NCBI RefSeq assembly: GCF_910593845.1 | Contig: NZ_CAJVAS010000001.1 | Span: 372,001-436,000 of the forward strand | Direction: 5' to 3' | Origin: Paenibacillus solanacearum | GTDB taxonomy: Bacteria; Bacillota; Bacilli; Paenibacillales; NBRC-103111 | DNA length: 64,000 nt | Part shown: positions 25,967 through 34,461 of the stretch, one piece after another | Position numbering within the stretch: position 1 is the stretch's first letter | Layout: the number at the start of each line of letters is the position of its first letter | The notes under the pieces: model-generated | What the model was told of the DNA's origin: nothing | What the model saw: the letters and a program-made list of their open reading frames with translations, nothing else | Database searches by the model: none | Position numbers and translations under genes: made by a program

Positions 25967-27418
25967 ATGAGTCAAAAACCGAACATCTTATTGATCATGT
26001 GCGATCAACTGCGGTTCGATGTGCTGGGCTGCTACGGCAATCGGCACGTTCAGACCCCGAATATCGACCGGCTGGCCGAGCGGGGAGTATGCTTTGACCG
26101 GGCGTACAGCCAGACGCCGGTATGCGTTCCCGCCCGCCACGGGCTGATCGCCGGGCAGCATCCGTTCGAGCTCGGCCTGCTCAAGAATGAGCGGTTGGCC
26201 ACAGAAATTAAGCATCCGCTGCCCGAGCTCATTCGGCAGCAGGGGTATTATACTTGCGCCGTAGGCAAAATGCATTTTCAACCGGTGCGCAAGCATTACG
26301 GGTTCGACCGCATGTACTTGTCCGAAGAGATCCCTTCGCATATCGAGAACGATGATTATTTGCAATTTTTGCGTGAGCAGGGGTATGGTCACGTAATCGA
26401 GCCTCACGGCAAACGAAGCGAGCTGTATTACGTTCCGCAAATTTCGGAGCTGCCCGAGCATCTGCACACGACGGCCTGGACGGCCGATGCGGCGTGCCGC
26501 GTCATAAGAAACAACCGGAACCGGCCGTTCTTCCTGTTCACGTCGTTCATTAAGCCGCATCCGCCGTTCGATCCTTGCGAGCCGTACGATCAAATGTACG
26601 ATCCGGAGCAAGTACCGAAGCCCGCTCGCATGGAGCATGAGCGGATTCCCGACGATTATGCGATTGATGTCATGAACGATTACAAAGTGAACGGGATTGA
26701 CAGCCTCAGCCTGGAGGAAGAGCTCAAGATGCGCGCCTATTATTACGGCTGCGTCACTCAAGTTGATAAGCAGGTCGGACGCATTCTCGATACACTGGAA
26801 GCTTGCGGCGTGCTGGAGAACACGCTGATCGTCTTTACTTCGGATCATGGCGAAATGCTCGGAGACCATTATTCCTACGGCAAACGCACCTTCTATGAAG
26901 CGTCCGCCAGAGTGCCGCTCATTGTCAGCTGGCCTGCGGCATTGCCCCAAGGCGAGCGCCGCGATCAGCTGGCGCTGCTGCAGGATATTTACGCTACGTG
27001 CATTGAAGCGGCAGGCGGGACGGTGCCGGCCATTTCTTCGGGGCGGAATCTCCTGCCGGCTGCAGCGGACCCGGCTGCGCCGCTTCGCGATAAGCTGTTC
27101 GCGGAGGTTGGAAGAGGCCGAGTGTTCAAGATGATGCTGCGTTTCAGCGATTACAAATATATTTATCACGCCAACGGCGGCAAGCAAAACTTGTACGATC
27201 TGCGCGCCGACCCGGACGAATGGACGGATATTGCGGCGCAGCAGCCCGACCTTTGCCGGGAATGCCAGCAGGAAATGCTCGACCATTACCGCTCTTACGG
27301 GTTGGCGGAAGCGCTGGACGGCGATAAGCTTGTCCGTTACGAACCGACGAGACATGTGCCCAAAGGCTATCTCGATCAATCGCCTCGTTGGCCGAGCACG
27401 GTCGTAGACGAACTGTAA
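25967..27418 (+). CDS. Type I sulfatase, second
   Basis: This 483-residue sulfatase has the N-terminus NILLIMCDQLRFDVLGCYG and the signature CVPAR at 53-57 (Cys53 would be formylglycine). It also shows FTSDHGEMLGDHYSYGKRTFYE and the C-terminal YHANGGKQNLYDLRADPDEW typical of carbohydrate sulfatases. It starts six bases after the beta-helix gene (GGAGGTTGAGAAGG), so it is tightly coupled. It is clearly different from the sulfatase at 21566, suggesting two sulfate positions or two substrates. It lacks a signal peptide. Confidence 0.9.
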   Translation: MSQKPNILLIMCDQLRFDVLGCYGNRHVQTPNIDRLAERGVCFDRAYSQTPVCVPARHGLIAGQHPFELGLLKNERLATEIKHPLPELIRQQGYYTCAVGKMHFQPVRKHYGFDRMYLSEEIPSHIENDDYLQFLREQGYGHVIEPHGKRSELYYVPQISELPEHLHTTAWTADAACRVIRNNRNRPFFLFTSFIKPHPPFDPCEPYDQMYDPEQVPKPARMEHERIPDDYAIDVMNDYKVNGIDSLSLEEELKMRAYYYGCVTQVDKQVGRILDTLEACGVLENTLIVFTSDHGEMLGDHYSYGKRTFYEASARVPLIVSWPAALPQGERRDQLALLQDIYATCIEAAGGTVPAISSGRNLLPAAADPAAPLRDKLFAEVGRGRVFKMMLRFSDYKYIYHANGGKQNLYDLRADPDEWTDIAAQQPDLCRECQQEMLDHYRSYGLAEALDGDKLVRYEPTRHVPKGYLDQSPRWPSTVVDEL

Positions 27419-27478
27419 ATCGCCGCTGCAGGCGGGTTATACAGAAAAGGCAGGGTGCGCCTGCGCCCGGATGATTCG

Positions 27479-27517
27479 ACCATGCAGTTATGGTAAAATA
27501 AACCTACACTGCATGGT
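27479..27517 (+). promoter_or_regulatory. Extended -10 promoter flanked by a 10-base inverted repeat
   Basis: ACCATGCAGT (27479-27488) and ACTGCATGGT (27508-27517) are perfect inverted repeats around TGGTAAAAT, an extended -10. The repeat could be an operator for the ANT-like gene. Because TTTCCCGTTTTT follows, it could instead act as the terminator of the sulfatase operon. Confidence 0.5.
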
Positions 27518-27574
27518 TTCCCGTTTTTGCGGAATCCGATTCAATTCATTGAGACGACAGGAGGACGATCGATT

Positions 27575-27601
27575 ATGAGTAGGCTGCTGGATCTGTTGTA
27601 A
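27575..27601 (+). CDS. Possible eight-codon leader peptide MSRLLDLL
   Basis: ATG 27575 has a consensus AGGAGG at 27559-27564 and encodes Met-Ser-Arg-Leu-Leu-Asp-Leu-Leu before TAA. A near-perfect ribosome binding site in front of so short a frame, followed by hairpin-forming RNA and a resistance-like gene, is the layout of translational attenuators. Expression is inferred only. Confidence 0.45.
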   Translation: MSRLLDLL

Positions 27602-27627
27602 CGTTATACCGCGCATTCGTCTTGTTT

Positions 27628-27695
27628 CTTACGAATCCGCGGACCGCCTTTCCGTTCGTAAGCTTCGATATGAAAATCAATCCATGGGAAGGCGG
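27628..27695 (+). promoter_or_regulatory. Possible translational attenuator with anti-Shine-Dalgarno
   Basis: CTTACGAA (27628-27635) and TTCGTAAG (27655-27662) form an eight-base stem. Its loop contains CCGCCTTTCC (27644-27653), which can pair along ten positions (one G-U) with GGGAAGGCGG (27686-27695), the ribosome binding site of the ANT-like gene. The two pairings compete or form a pseudoknot. Confidence 0.5.
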
Positions 27696-27704
27696 AGTGA
27701 GCAG

Positions 27705-28574
27705 ATGAGGAACGAACAAGAAATGATGGATATGATCTTGAACTACGCGAGAAATGACGAGCGGGTCCGGGCTGTCGGGATGAACGGATCGCGAACGAAT
27801 CCGAACGTGCCGAAAGACAGGTTCCAGGACTACGATATCGTATTTCTGGTTACGGACATGCAATCTTTTATCGCGGATCCACATTGGGTGGATTGCTTTG
27901 GAAGCCGGATTATTATGCAAATGCCGGAAAATATGTCCATGTTCCCGCCGGAGCTGGGCGGTAACTTCTCTTATCTGATGCTGTTTGCGGATGGGAACCG
28001 GATTGACCTTACGCTTTGCCCGATCGAGAAGAAGGACGACTGGCATAGCGGCGACCGCCTGTCTGTCGTGCTGCTGGATAAAGATCATGCGCTGTCCGAG
28101 CTACCGGCGCCGACGGATCAAGATTATTGGGTGAAATGTCCGTCTGCTGCATTTTATGCCGACTGCTGCAATGAGTTCTGGTGGGTATCCACTTATGTGG
28201 CCAAAGGGTTATGGCGGCAAGAAATGACGTATGCCATGGACCATTTGAATTTGTACGTAAGGCCGATGCTGATCAAGATGCTTGAATGGAAGGTCGGGAT
28301 CGACACCGCATTTTCGCTCAGCACGGGGAAGAACGGCAAATACTTGCAGCGGCACTTGTCCGCGCAGAGCTGGCAGACATTGCTGTCCACCTACCCGGAA
28401 GGAAACGTGGAAGGCGTATGGCGCGCACTGTTTGCTACTTTGGATTTGTTCCGCGCCACGGCGCAAGAGGTTGCGGAACGGTTGAACTACGCTTACCCGC
28501 TTGACGATGACAGGAACGTTACAGCGTATTTGAACCGGGTGCGGCATATGGCGCCCGGCGCCGGCGATAAGTAA
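27705..28574 (+). CDS. Aminoglycoside 6-adenylyltransferase-like protein
   Basis: This 289-residue nucleotidyltransferase of the ANT(6)/AadK family would transfer AMP to streptomycin O6. The catalytic core is visible as GMNGSRTN (GSR 28-30) and QDYDIVF (Asp42, Asp44), with FADGNRIDLTL supplying the third carboxylate. The C-terminal helical half contains WWVSTYVAKGLWRQE and LNLYVRPMLIKMLEWKVG, both typical of AadK. ATG 27705 follows GGAAGGCGGAG. Intrinsic members are common in Bacillales, so resistance is plausible but unproven. A strong bidirectional terminator follows. Confidence 0.88.
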   Translation: MRNEQEMMDMILNYARNDERVRAVGMNGSRTNPNVPKDRFQDYDIVFLVTDMQSFIADPHWVDCFGSRIIMQMPENMSMFPPELGGNFSYLMLFADGNRIDLTLCPIEKKDDWHSGDRLSVVLLDKDHALSELPAPTDQDYWVKCPSAAFYADCCNEFWWVSTYVAKGLWRQEMTYAMDHLNLYVRPMLIKMLEWKVGIDTAFSLSTGKNGKYLQRHLSAQSWQTLLSTYPEGNVEGVWRALFATLDLFRATAQEVAERLNYAYPLDDDRNVTAYLNRVRHMAPGAGDK

Positions 28575-28595
28575 TCGTTCTACAAGAGGCATGCA

Positions 28596-28625
28596 AAAAA
28601 CCAGCCGTTCGCGGCTGGTTTTTTG
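28596..28625. terminator. Bidirectional intrinsic terminator
   Basis: AAAAACCAGCCG and CGGCTGGTTTTT pair around a TTCG tetraloop. A-run and T-run on opposite sides allow use from both strands: the ANT-like gene (plus) and possibly the minus-strand gene at 28782. Confidence 0.9.
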
Positions 28626-28781
28626 TGTTATGCTGGCTTGTGAAGTAAGCCGTCCTACTGCGTAGCAAACGGTTCTACAAGCTGGAGCAAGAACGTTGGC
28701 AAGCCATATGTAGGATGATGAGACAGGGGCTGGCGCAAACTTCATGTGCGCGCAAGAGCCCGTATACTCACGCGGAGAATC

Positions 28782-29207
28782 TTAGGAGGAGGTACCGCCG
28801 TATACGCTTTTCCTGACGATATCCGTCAGTTCCGCCTTGTATGCGCGGTATTGCTCCGGCCGTATGCTTCCTTCCGCCAGTCGGGCGTCGAGCTGCGCAG
28901 TCAGCTCGTCCACCTGAAGGGTAACGATCTGTTCGGCATCGGTCTGATGAAGGCTTGCGATGTCCGCAAGCGATTGGCCTTCCAGCAGCGCATCATACAC
29001 TGCTTCGTCCGACGATGCCCCCAGAGTTTGCAGAAAATGATCTTTTGCCGACACGGGCCCGTCCTGCGTATTTACGCTTTCATGCAAGCTTGGAGGAGCT
29101 CCGGCCCCGGCTTCGACTTTCTTATCCCAAATGCCAAGCCCGGCCGTAAAGGTGAGCACCATCGTGCTGACCATCAGAATTCGTCGTGGACTAATAATGA
29201 TATACAT
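28782..29207 (-). CDS. Small secreted helical protein of unknown function
   Basis: The 141-residue product has a hydrophobic N-terminal segment (ILMVSTMVLTFTAGLGI) that could be a signal peptide or anchor. An acidic helical domain follows (DEAVYDALLEGQSLADIASLHQ, then EELTAQLDARLAEGSIRPEQYRAYKAELTDIV-like repeats of charged helices). I do not recognise a named family. Low-complexity secreted proteins of this form are common in Paenibacillus. ATG 29207 follows GAGGTTGCTGCG. Confidence 0.55.
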   Translation of the reverse strand: MYIIISPRRILMVSTMVLTFTAGLGIWDKKVEAGAGAPPSLHESVNTQDGPVSAKDHFLQTLGASSDEAVYDALLEGQSLADIASLHQTDAEQIVTLQVDELTAQLDARLAEGSIRPEQYRAYKAELTDIVRKSVYGGTSS

Positions 29208-29450
29208 CGCAGCAACCTCATTTCCATTGTTCCTGTCGTTTATGTTGATGACATTCCATTATCTCCATAGTAACACGGATGCTCCTCGCCCCGCTTTGGA
29301 CCGGTGTACGGTTTTGTCCCCGACTAAAGTCCAGTATGGGCCTCTCATCGTCTTCCATTTGAGGAGGAACGCATACAAATAAAGGAAAATGATGCGCGGT
29401 ATCGAAATAGTACAAGCTGAATTGACATGTTGTACGCAGGAGGGGCGGGT

Positions 29451-30305
29451 ATGGAAGAATGTGTATCCATTATCAATGGAATCTCTTTATGGTACGTAAA
29501 GCAAGGTCAAGGCACTCCAGTCGTATTGCTGCATGGCGGCCCGGGAGCGTATGATTATTTGGCGCCTGTAGCTGGGCTGCTAAGTGACCGATACCTCGTA
29601 ATCAGATACGACCAGCGAGGGAGCTGGAGATCCGAGAAGAAGGGGCCTTACGATATCGCTACATTTATAGAGGATCTGGAGCAATTGCGCATTCATCTGG
29701 GATTGGAGCGCTGGATCGTCGGCGGTCATTCCTGGGGCGCTTCTCTTGCGCTGGCTTATGCGGTTCAACATCCTGCTCGCGTGATGGCACTGATCTATAT
29801 TTCTGGAACGGGCATCGACCCTGGCTGGCATGCCGACTATCGCGTAAACCGGCTCAATCGAATGAGCTCCGACGACAGAGAGGAATACGCCAAGCTGCGC
29901 TCTGTAATGGATACGCTGAGTGGAGAGAAAAAATCTTGCGCCATCGCTCGTGTCCGCGAGCTTAGCCTGCGGGCCGACCTCGTTTGTCAGGACCAATACG
30001 AAGCAATGCCGCAAATAAACGGGCATTACATAAATAATGAGGTCAATCGAACGGTGGGCTCCGAGTGCGATCAGTATTTTGAAAACGTGGCATTCAAGCA
30101 AGACGTTTCGCGCGTGACGGCTCCCGCGCTATTCCTTCATGGAGAGATGGACCCGCGGCCCTATAACTATTCTCTCGCGTTGTCCCGCCTGCTGCCATCG
30201 GCACATTTTTGCATCATTCAGAAGGCAGGTCACTATCCATGGCTGGATAATCCATCGATGCTGGGAGCGGAAATGAATGCATTTTTACAAAGGTTATTTC
30301 CGTAA
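29451..30305 (+). CDS. Alpha/beta hydrolase, prolyl-aminopeptidase-like (S33)
   Basis: This 284-residue hydrolase has the oxyanion motif LLHGGPGAYDYL, the nucleophile elbow GGHSWGASLAL (Ser near 97), and an acid and His in LHGEMDPR and KAGHYPWLDNP. The HGGPG and RYDQRGSWRS segments favour the proline iminopeptidase branch over simple esterases. ATG 29451 directly follows AGGAGGGGCGGGT; the in-frame start at 29427 precedes that site and is rejected. It is probably a single-gene unit. Confidence 0.82.
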   Translation: MEECVSIINGISLWYVKQGQGTPVVLLHGGPGAYDYLAPVAGLLSDRYLVIRYDQRGSWRSEKKGPYDIATFIEDLEQLRIHLGLERWIVGGHSWGASLALAYAVQHPARVMALIYISGTGIDPGWHADYRVNRLNRMSSDDREEYAKLRSVMDTLSGEKKSCAIARVRELSLRADLVCQDQYEAMPQINGHYINNEVNRTVGSECDQYFENVAFKQDVSRVTAPALFLHGEMDPRPYNYSLALSRLLPSAHFCIIQKAGHYPWLDNPSMLGAEMNAFLQRLFP

Positions 30306-30362
30306 CCATGAAGGACCGCATGCTATAACCGGGAGCATCAATCGCAATCAAGGAGGGTTAGT

Positions 30363-30911
30363 ATGGGGGAAGTGATTTTGCTGCGGGGACGGCCGGGCGT
30401 CGGCAAAACGGTTATCTCGAACCGGCTCGGAAGCAGACTTCATGCGCCTGTCATTCGCAAAGATGATTTTTACGATGTGATTGCCGGCTATAACGATAAT
30501 CACGAGCAAAGAAACAAAGTTTCGTATGGGATACTGTTTCGCCTATTGGATACGAATGCGCAAGCGCCGTCGCGCTTCATTCTGGATTTTCCTTTTAACA
30601 ATAACGAAGAAATGAATCGTTTTGCCGAGTGGCTGTCTACAAGGAATTATTGCTTGAAATCGATACTTTGCAATTGCAGTGATGAAGGAATTTGGGCTGA
30701 ACGCTTCCACGAGCGGAAGGCGAACCCGCTTCCTAACCAGCTGATTACGGATTTTGCCAAGTTGAAAAGCCATTATGGCGACTTGTCCATCCGACCGCTG
30801 AAGGGCGAGCTTGTCGTGGATACGGTAGAGCCGTTGGATACGATTGTCGAATACATAATGGCTTATTTACGTGAAGATACGGCTGTACAAGCGAAGGGAG
30901 AAAATGTGTGA
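30363..30911 (+). CDS. P-loop kinase-like protein
   Basis: This 182-residue protein opens with a Walker A motif, LLRGRPGVGKTVISNRLG, followed by VIRKDDFYDVI (a putative base or substrate site) and FILDFPFNNNEE as the Walker B region. It resembles AAA-type gluconate or antibiotic kinases, but the substrate cannot be read from the sequence. It overlaps the start of the APH-like gene (TGATG) and has AAGGAGGG upstream, so the two are translationally coupled and may act on the same type of molecule. Confidence 0.75.
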   Translation: MGEVILLRGRPGVGKTVISNRLGSRLHAPVIRKDDFYDVIAGYNDNHEQRNKVSYGILFRLLDTNAQAPSRFILDFPFNNNEEMNRFAEWLSTRNYCLKSILCNCSDEGIWAERFHERKANPLPNQLITDFAKLKSHYGDLSIRPLKGELVVDTVEPLDTIVEYIMAYLREDTAVQAKGENV

Positions 30912-31843
30912 TGAATACAATGAATCCATGGTTGTCGAATCCGGTGCTGGAATGGGTGATCGATGCGGTGCACCCGGAAGCGCGCGTTGCGTCGGTTGAG
31001 CGGCTGCACGGCGGAATTTCCGCACTCGTCTGCAGGATTGTGCTCAGCGTTCACGGGGAGGAGAGAAGCGTCGTGCTTCGGCTGTTCACCAACGCGGAGT
31101 GGGTGCGGGAACAGCCCGACCTTGCTTTGCGCGAAGCCGCAAGCTTGCGCAGGGCATCGAGGGCAAGCGGCACAGCCGTTCCGCAGCTGATCGCTTTCGA
31201 TGAAACCGGGGAGCGGTGCGGAGTGCCTGCGCTGCTCATGACGCGCCTCGAAGGCCTGGTCGTCTTGGATCCGCCGGATATCCGGCAGTGGGTGGACGGC
31301 ATGGCCGAAGCGCTCTCGCGGCTTCACCAAGTGGATGCTGCAGATCATGGGTGGTCGTTCACGCCATACTGCGATGCCGGCTTGCTGGATACATCGTCGT
31401 GGTCGCAGTTTCCCGGCAAGTGGAGGGAAGCTGCTCGCATCGTGACGGGAGACCGCCCGTCGGCTGCATCGCGGTTCATCCACCGGGATTATCATCCGGC
31501 AAATGTATTATGGAAGGACGGGGAGGTGAGCGGCGTTGTCGATTGGGTCAACGGCTGCATTGGCCCGGCAGGCATCGATGTCGGCCATTGCCGCGTGAAT
31601 TTGGCGCAGCTCCACGGTATACAAGCTGCCGACGCATTTTTGTCCGCGTATCGGCAGTATGCGGGGGATTCTTTTGCCTACGATCCGTACTGGGACCTGG
31701 TAACGCTGATCGATTTTGCTTATTGGCCCCCGGAAGTGTATAAAGGATGGACAGATCTGGGATTTACCGGGTTGACGACGGAGCTCGTCGCCGAACGTCT
31801 GGATCTGTATTTGTTGAGTATACTGGATCGCGTTTCTTCGTAA
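30911..31843 (+). CDS. Aminoglycoside phosphotransferase (APH) family protein
   Basis: This 310-residue kinase has the APH catalytic loop FIHRDYHPANVLW (catalytic Asp near 193) and the metal-binding Asp in GVVDWVN near 211. The N-terminal lobe shows VVLRLF as the nucleotide-binding Lys/Arg strand. The family covers antibiotic, choline, homoserine and sugar kinases, so drug resistance should not be assumed. ATG 30911 has AAGGGAG at 30895-30901; GTG 30908 is an equally close alternative. Confidence 0.85.
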   Translation: MNTMNPWLSNPVLEWVIDAVHPEARVASVERLHGGISALVCRIVLSVHGEERSVVLRLFTNAEWVREQPDLALREAASLRRASRASGTAVPQLIAFDETGERCGVPALLMTRLEGLVVLDPPDIRQWVDGMAEALSRLHQVDAADHGWSFTPYCDAGLLDTSSWSQFPGKWREAARIVTGDRPSAASRFIHRDYHPANVLWKDGEVSGVVDWVNGCIGPAGIDVGHCRVNLAQLHGIQAADAFLSAYRQYAGDSFAYDPYWDLVTLIDFAYWPPEVYKGWTDLGFTGLTTELVAERLDLYLLSILDRVSS

Positions 31844-31959
31844 ATTTCTCTGCCTTTTGCGCAATATTTATTTGTTTTTCGATAAATACAAGCACCGGCG
31901 GATTTGCTAATCTGAACTTGTTCGATACCAACATATTCAAACGAGTGGGGGACCTTACG

Positions 31960-32856
31960 ATGAAGGTACAGATCGGCCGCCGGGAATTCGAAGCAGGGAG
32001 TGGCGACCTAGCGGAGCTGAGGAGCTCCAATGATGTGATGGACAATACGGAGGCGCTGCGGGCGCGGTTAGAGCAGGACGGTTATTTGCTGCTTCGCGGC
32101 TTTCATAATCGCGATCAGGTGCTCGAAGCGCGGATGGAGTTTGTTCGCAAGCTGCAGTCCATGGGGAGACTGGACCCGGGCGCACCGCTGGAGGAAGGGC
32201 GAATCGCTCCCGATAACAAAGGCGGGATTTGGGGAGCCGGCGCGGAGCAGTTGAAGGAAGACTTTCCGACATTCGTGGATCTGGTCAGCGGACCTCCCGT
32301 GATCTCGTTTTTCGACCGGCTGCTGGGCGGAACGTCGATGACCTATGATTATAAATGGCCGCGTGCGGTAGGACGGGGCGGGAATACGGGAGCCCATTAT
32401 GATATCGTCTATATGGGCCGCGGTACGCCTCATGTATATACGATGTGGACGCCGCTCGGTGATACGCCCATCGAGATGGGAACCCTTACGCTGCTGCTGG
32501 GCTCGCAGCATTTTGACAAGATCAAACAAACGTACGGCCAGCTGGATGTGGACCGCGACAATGTAGCCAAAGGCTGGTTCTCCGAAGATCCGGTCGAAAT
32601 CGTCCAGCAATACGGCGGTCAATGGGCGACGACGTCGTTTGAGGCCGGAGACGTCATCATATTCGGCATGTTCATGATGCATGCGTCGACGAACAATATG
32701 ACGGACCGATACCGGCTCAGCGCCGACACGCGGTACCAGCTGGCATCGGAGCCTGTGGACGAACGGTGGATCGGAAGCAAGCCGAAAGGGCATTACGCAT
32801 GGCAAAAGACGCCGACGAAGTCGATGGAGGACGCGCGCAAGGAATGGGGCGTATAG
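31960..32856 (+). CDS. Phytanoyl-CoA dioxygenase (PhyH) family protein
   Basis: This 298-residue Fe(II)/2-oxoglutarate oxygenase has the facial triad HxD in AHYDIVY (about His146/Asp148) and a distal His in MHASTNN (about 240), with an Arg in TDRYRLSADTRYQ to hold 2-oxoglutarate. The N-terminal EQDGYLLLRGFHNRDQV is typical of PhyH. ATG 31960 follows GAGTGGGGGA; the in-frame opening at 31747 lies inside the APH gene. The hydroxylated substrate is unknown. A hairpin follows the stop. Confidence 0.85.
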   Translation: MKVQIGRREFEAGSGDLAELRSSNDVMDNTEALRARLEQDGYLLLRGFHNRDQVLEARMEFVRKLQSMGRLDPGAPLEEGRIAPDNKGGIWGAGAEQLKEDFPTFVDLVSGPPVISFFDRLLGGTSMTYDYKWPRAVGRGGNTGAHYDIVYMGRGTPHVYTMWTPLGDTPIEMGTLTLLLGSQHFDKIKQTYGQLDVDRDNVAKGWFSEDPVEIVQQYGGQWATTSFEAGDVIIFGMFMMHASTNNMTDRYRLSADTRYQLASEPVDERWIGSKPKGHYAWQKTPTKSMEDARKEWGV

Positions 32857-32879
32857 CCGTACAGGACTTCTTATAACTC

Positions 32880-32912
32880 AAGAACCGACTCTTTCTTTGG
32901 GTCGGTTCTTTG
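32880..32912 (+). terminator. Terminator after the PhyH gene
   Basis: AAGAACCGAC (32880-32889) pairs with GTCGGTTCTT (32901-32910); the T run is short. Confidence 0.7.
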
Positions 32913-33031
32913 GCTATGTATTTGTCATTCAACCAATTACTTTTCATATCGACACAGATGTATTATACTTAATTTGTTATAAATAATATATCGGTGCCCA
33001 TTACAGTATAATAACTAAGGATGTGTATTCC

Positions 33032-34114
33032 GTGCCCAGCCTGCCATTATACAAACAAATACAAAATGATATTAAAAAAATGTATGCCGAAGGGATACTT
33101 CGCGGAGGCGACCGCATCCCTTCCGAGAAAGAGCTGGCCGATCAATACAATGTAAGCCAGATTACAAGCAAAAACGCCCTAATCGGTCTTATGGAGGAAG
33201 GCATCGTCGTAAGGATTAAGGGAAAAGGCACATTCGTAAAGGGCGATTCTTCTCGGCAGAAATTACACTCCTATTACAATGCGCAGCCGGCACAAGGGAG
33301 AGGGACCATCGGGCTGATCGTGCCCATGCTGAAGAATAGGGTAGAGCAGCAGTTTGTGGACGGGATCGAATACTATGCGAATCAGGCCGGCTACGATATT
33401 ATGTTAAGAATCACCAGGGAATCCCAGGAAGAAGAGGCGAGAGCAATAGAAGCCTTTTTGCAAAAAGGTGTTCAGGGCATGATCATCTTCCCTGTGGAAG
33501 AGGAAAACTATAACGAGTCGATCTTGCGGTTATCGCTGGAGAAGAAGCCGCTGGTGCTCCTGGACCGTTTTCTGAAGGAAATTCGTACCTACAGCGTCAG
33601 CTCCGATAATGTAAACGGCGCCTGCGCGGCTGTCGATGAGTTGCTGGAAGAAGGACATCAAGCCATCGCCTTCGTCACCCCGGAAAATACGAACAGCGCG
33701 ACGGATGAACGATCGCAAGGTTTTGAAAAAGCGTTTCAGCAGCGAGGAATCCCGATCGATAAAAATCTCTGGTGCGTCATACCGCTCAGAACGCTCCATT
33801 CGGAAGAAGCCTACGGACAAATTTTTGAGTTTTTGCAGCAAAAGCCGGAAATTACCGCAGTGTTTACCGTCAATACGATGCTTGCGAAGTTTACATACAA
33901 GGCGGCAAAGCAGCTGGGACGAGCGGTTCCGGATCACATCAAACTGGTCACGTTCGATTCCCCGGAGCTGGAAAATGTATCCTGGGTACAACAAAATGAA
34001 CAGGAAATGTGCAGGCAAACGCTCCAGCTTCTTCTCGAGCAAATGCAAGGAACCTACGAACCGAGAAGATTCGTGGTGCCGGTTACTTTGATCAAGGGAA
34101 TACACTCATCATGA
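33032..34114 (+). CDS. GntR-type HTH regulator with LacI-like sensor domain
   Basis: This 360-residue protein combines an N-terminal GntR winged helix (LPLYKQIQNDIKKM, then RIPSEKELADQYNVSQITSKNALIGL) with a periplasmic-binding-type sensor (GTIGLIVPMLKNRVEQQFVDGIEYY to VTFDSPELENVSW). This is the architecture of AraR-like sugar repressors. GTG 33032 is chosen because AAGGATGT at 33017-33024 is correctly spaced from it. No transporter follows directly; the next start (34222) is aborted after three codons. It is AT-richer than its neighbours. Confidence 0.86.
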   Translation: MPSLPLYKQIQNDIKKMYAEGILRGGDRIPSEKELADQYNVSQITSKNALIGLMEEGIVVRIKGKGTFVKGDSSRQKLHSYYNAQPAQGRGTIGLIVPMLKNRVEQQFVDGIEYYANQAGYDIMLRITRESQEEEARAIEAFLQKGVQGMIIFPVEEENYNESILRLSLEKKPLVLLDRFLKEIRTYSVSSDNVNGACAAVDELLEEGHQAIAFVTPENTNSATDERSQGFEKAFQQRGIPIDKNLWCVIPLRTLHSEEAYGQIFEFLQQKPEITAVFTVNTMLAKFTYKAAKQLGRAVPDHIKLVTFDSPELENVSWVQQNEQEMCRQTLQLLLEQMQGTYEPRRFVVPVTLIKGIHSS

Positions 34115-34461
34115 GAATGAGTGTATTTTCTTATATTATATTTAGTATATTAATAATTAAAAGTATATTGTATCACTTCAAATGAAAGCGATTACGTCGA
34201 ATTTATGGAGGGTCAATGGATATGAAAAGATAAGCTGAAGCTGGGAAATTAACCAGGAGCGCAAGTCAAAGATTCCGATGGAGAAGATTCAGGTAATTAA
34301 TCTTTGCTGACACTCATTTCCTCATTTGCCGTCATTCCCCTTTCAATGGTATTCTTGTCACATAGTGAGCATAACAGGGTCATGTTCAACGCCGATTTCA
34401 TGCGAGTTTAAGGCTGTAAATCGGACCTGTGTCCTGAATGCCAAGGAAGGGGAAGATTCGT
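34115..34461. other. 347-base gap with cre-like site and aborted start
   Basis: ATGAAAGCGATTACG (34182-34196) matches the CcpA cre consensus at all but the last position. GGAGGG (34207-34212) then precedes ATGAAAAGATAA at 34222, a start with correct spacing that stops after three codons. Downstream sequence shows no convincing frame. The layout suggests a decayed, catabolite-controlled gene behind the GntR-type regulator. Confidence 0.45.
34182..34196 (+). promoter_or_regulatory. cre-like CcpA site
   Basis: Fourteen of fifteen positions fit WTGNAARCGNWWWCA. Confidence 0.5.

Noticed and set aside
25988-27379. 463-codon minus-strand open frame opposite the second sulfatase
   Set aside because: Antisense shadow; no motif and no ribosome binding site, while the plus strand has a full sulfatase.
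28746-29270. 174-codon plus-strand frame
   Set aside because: Antisense to the small secreted protein, which has a better start and composition; confidence in either is limited.
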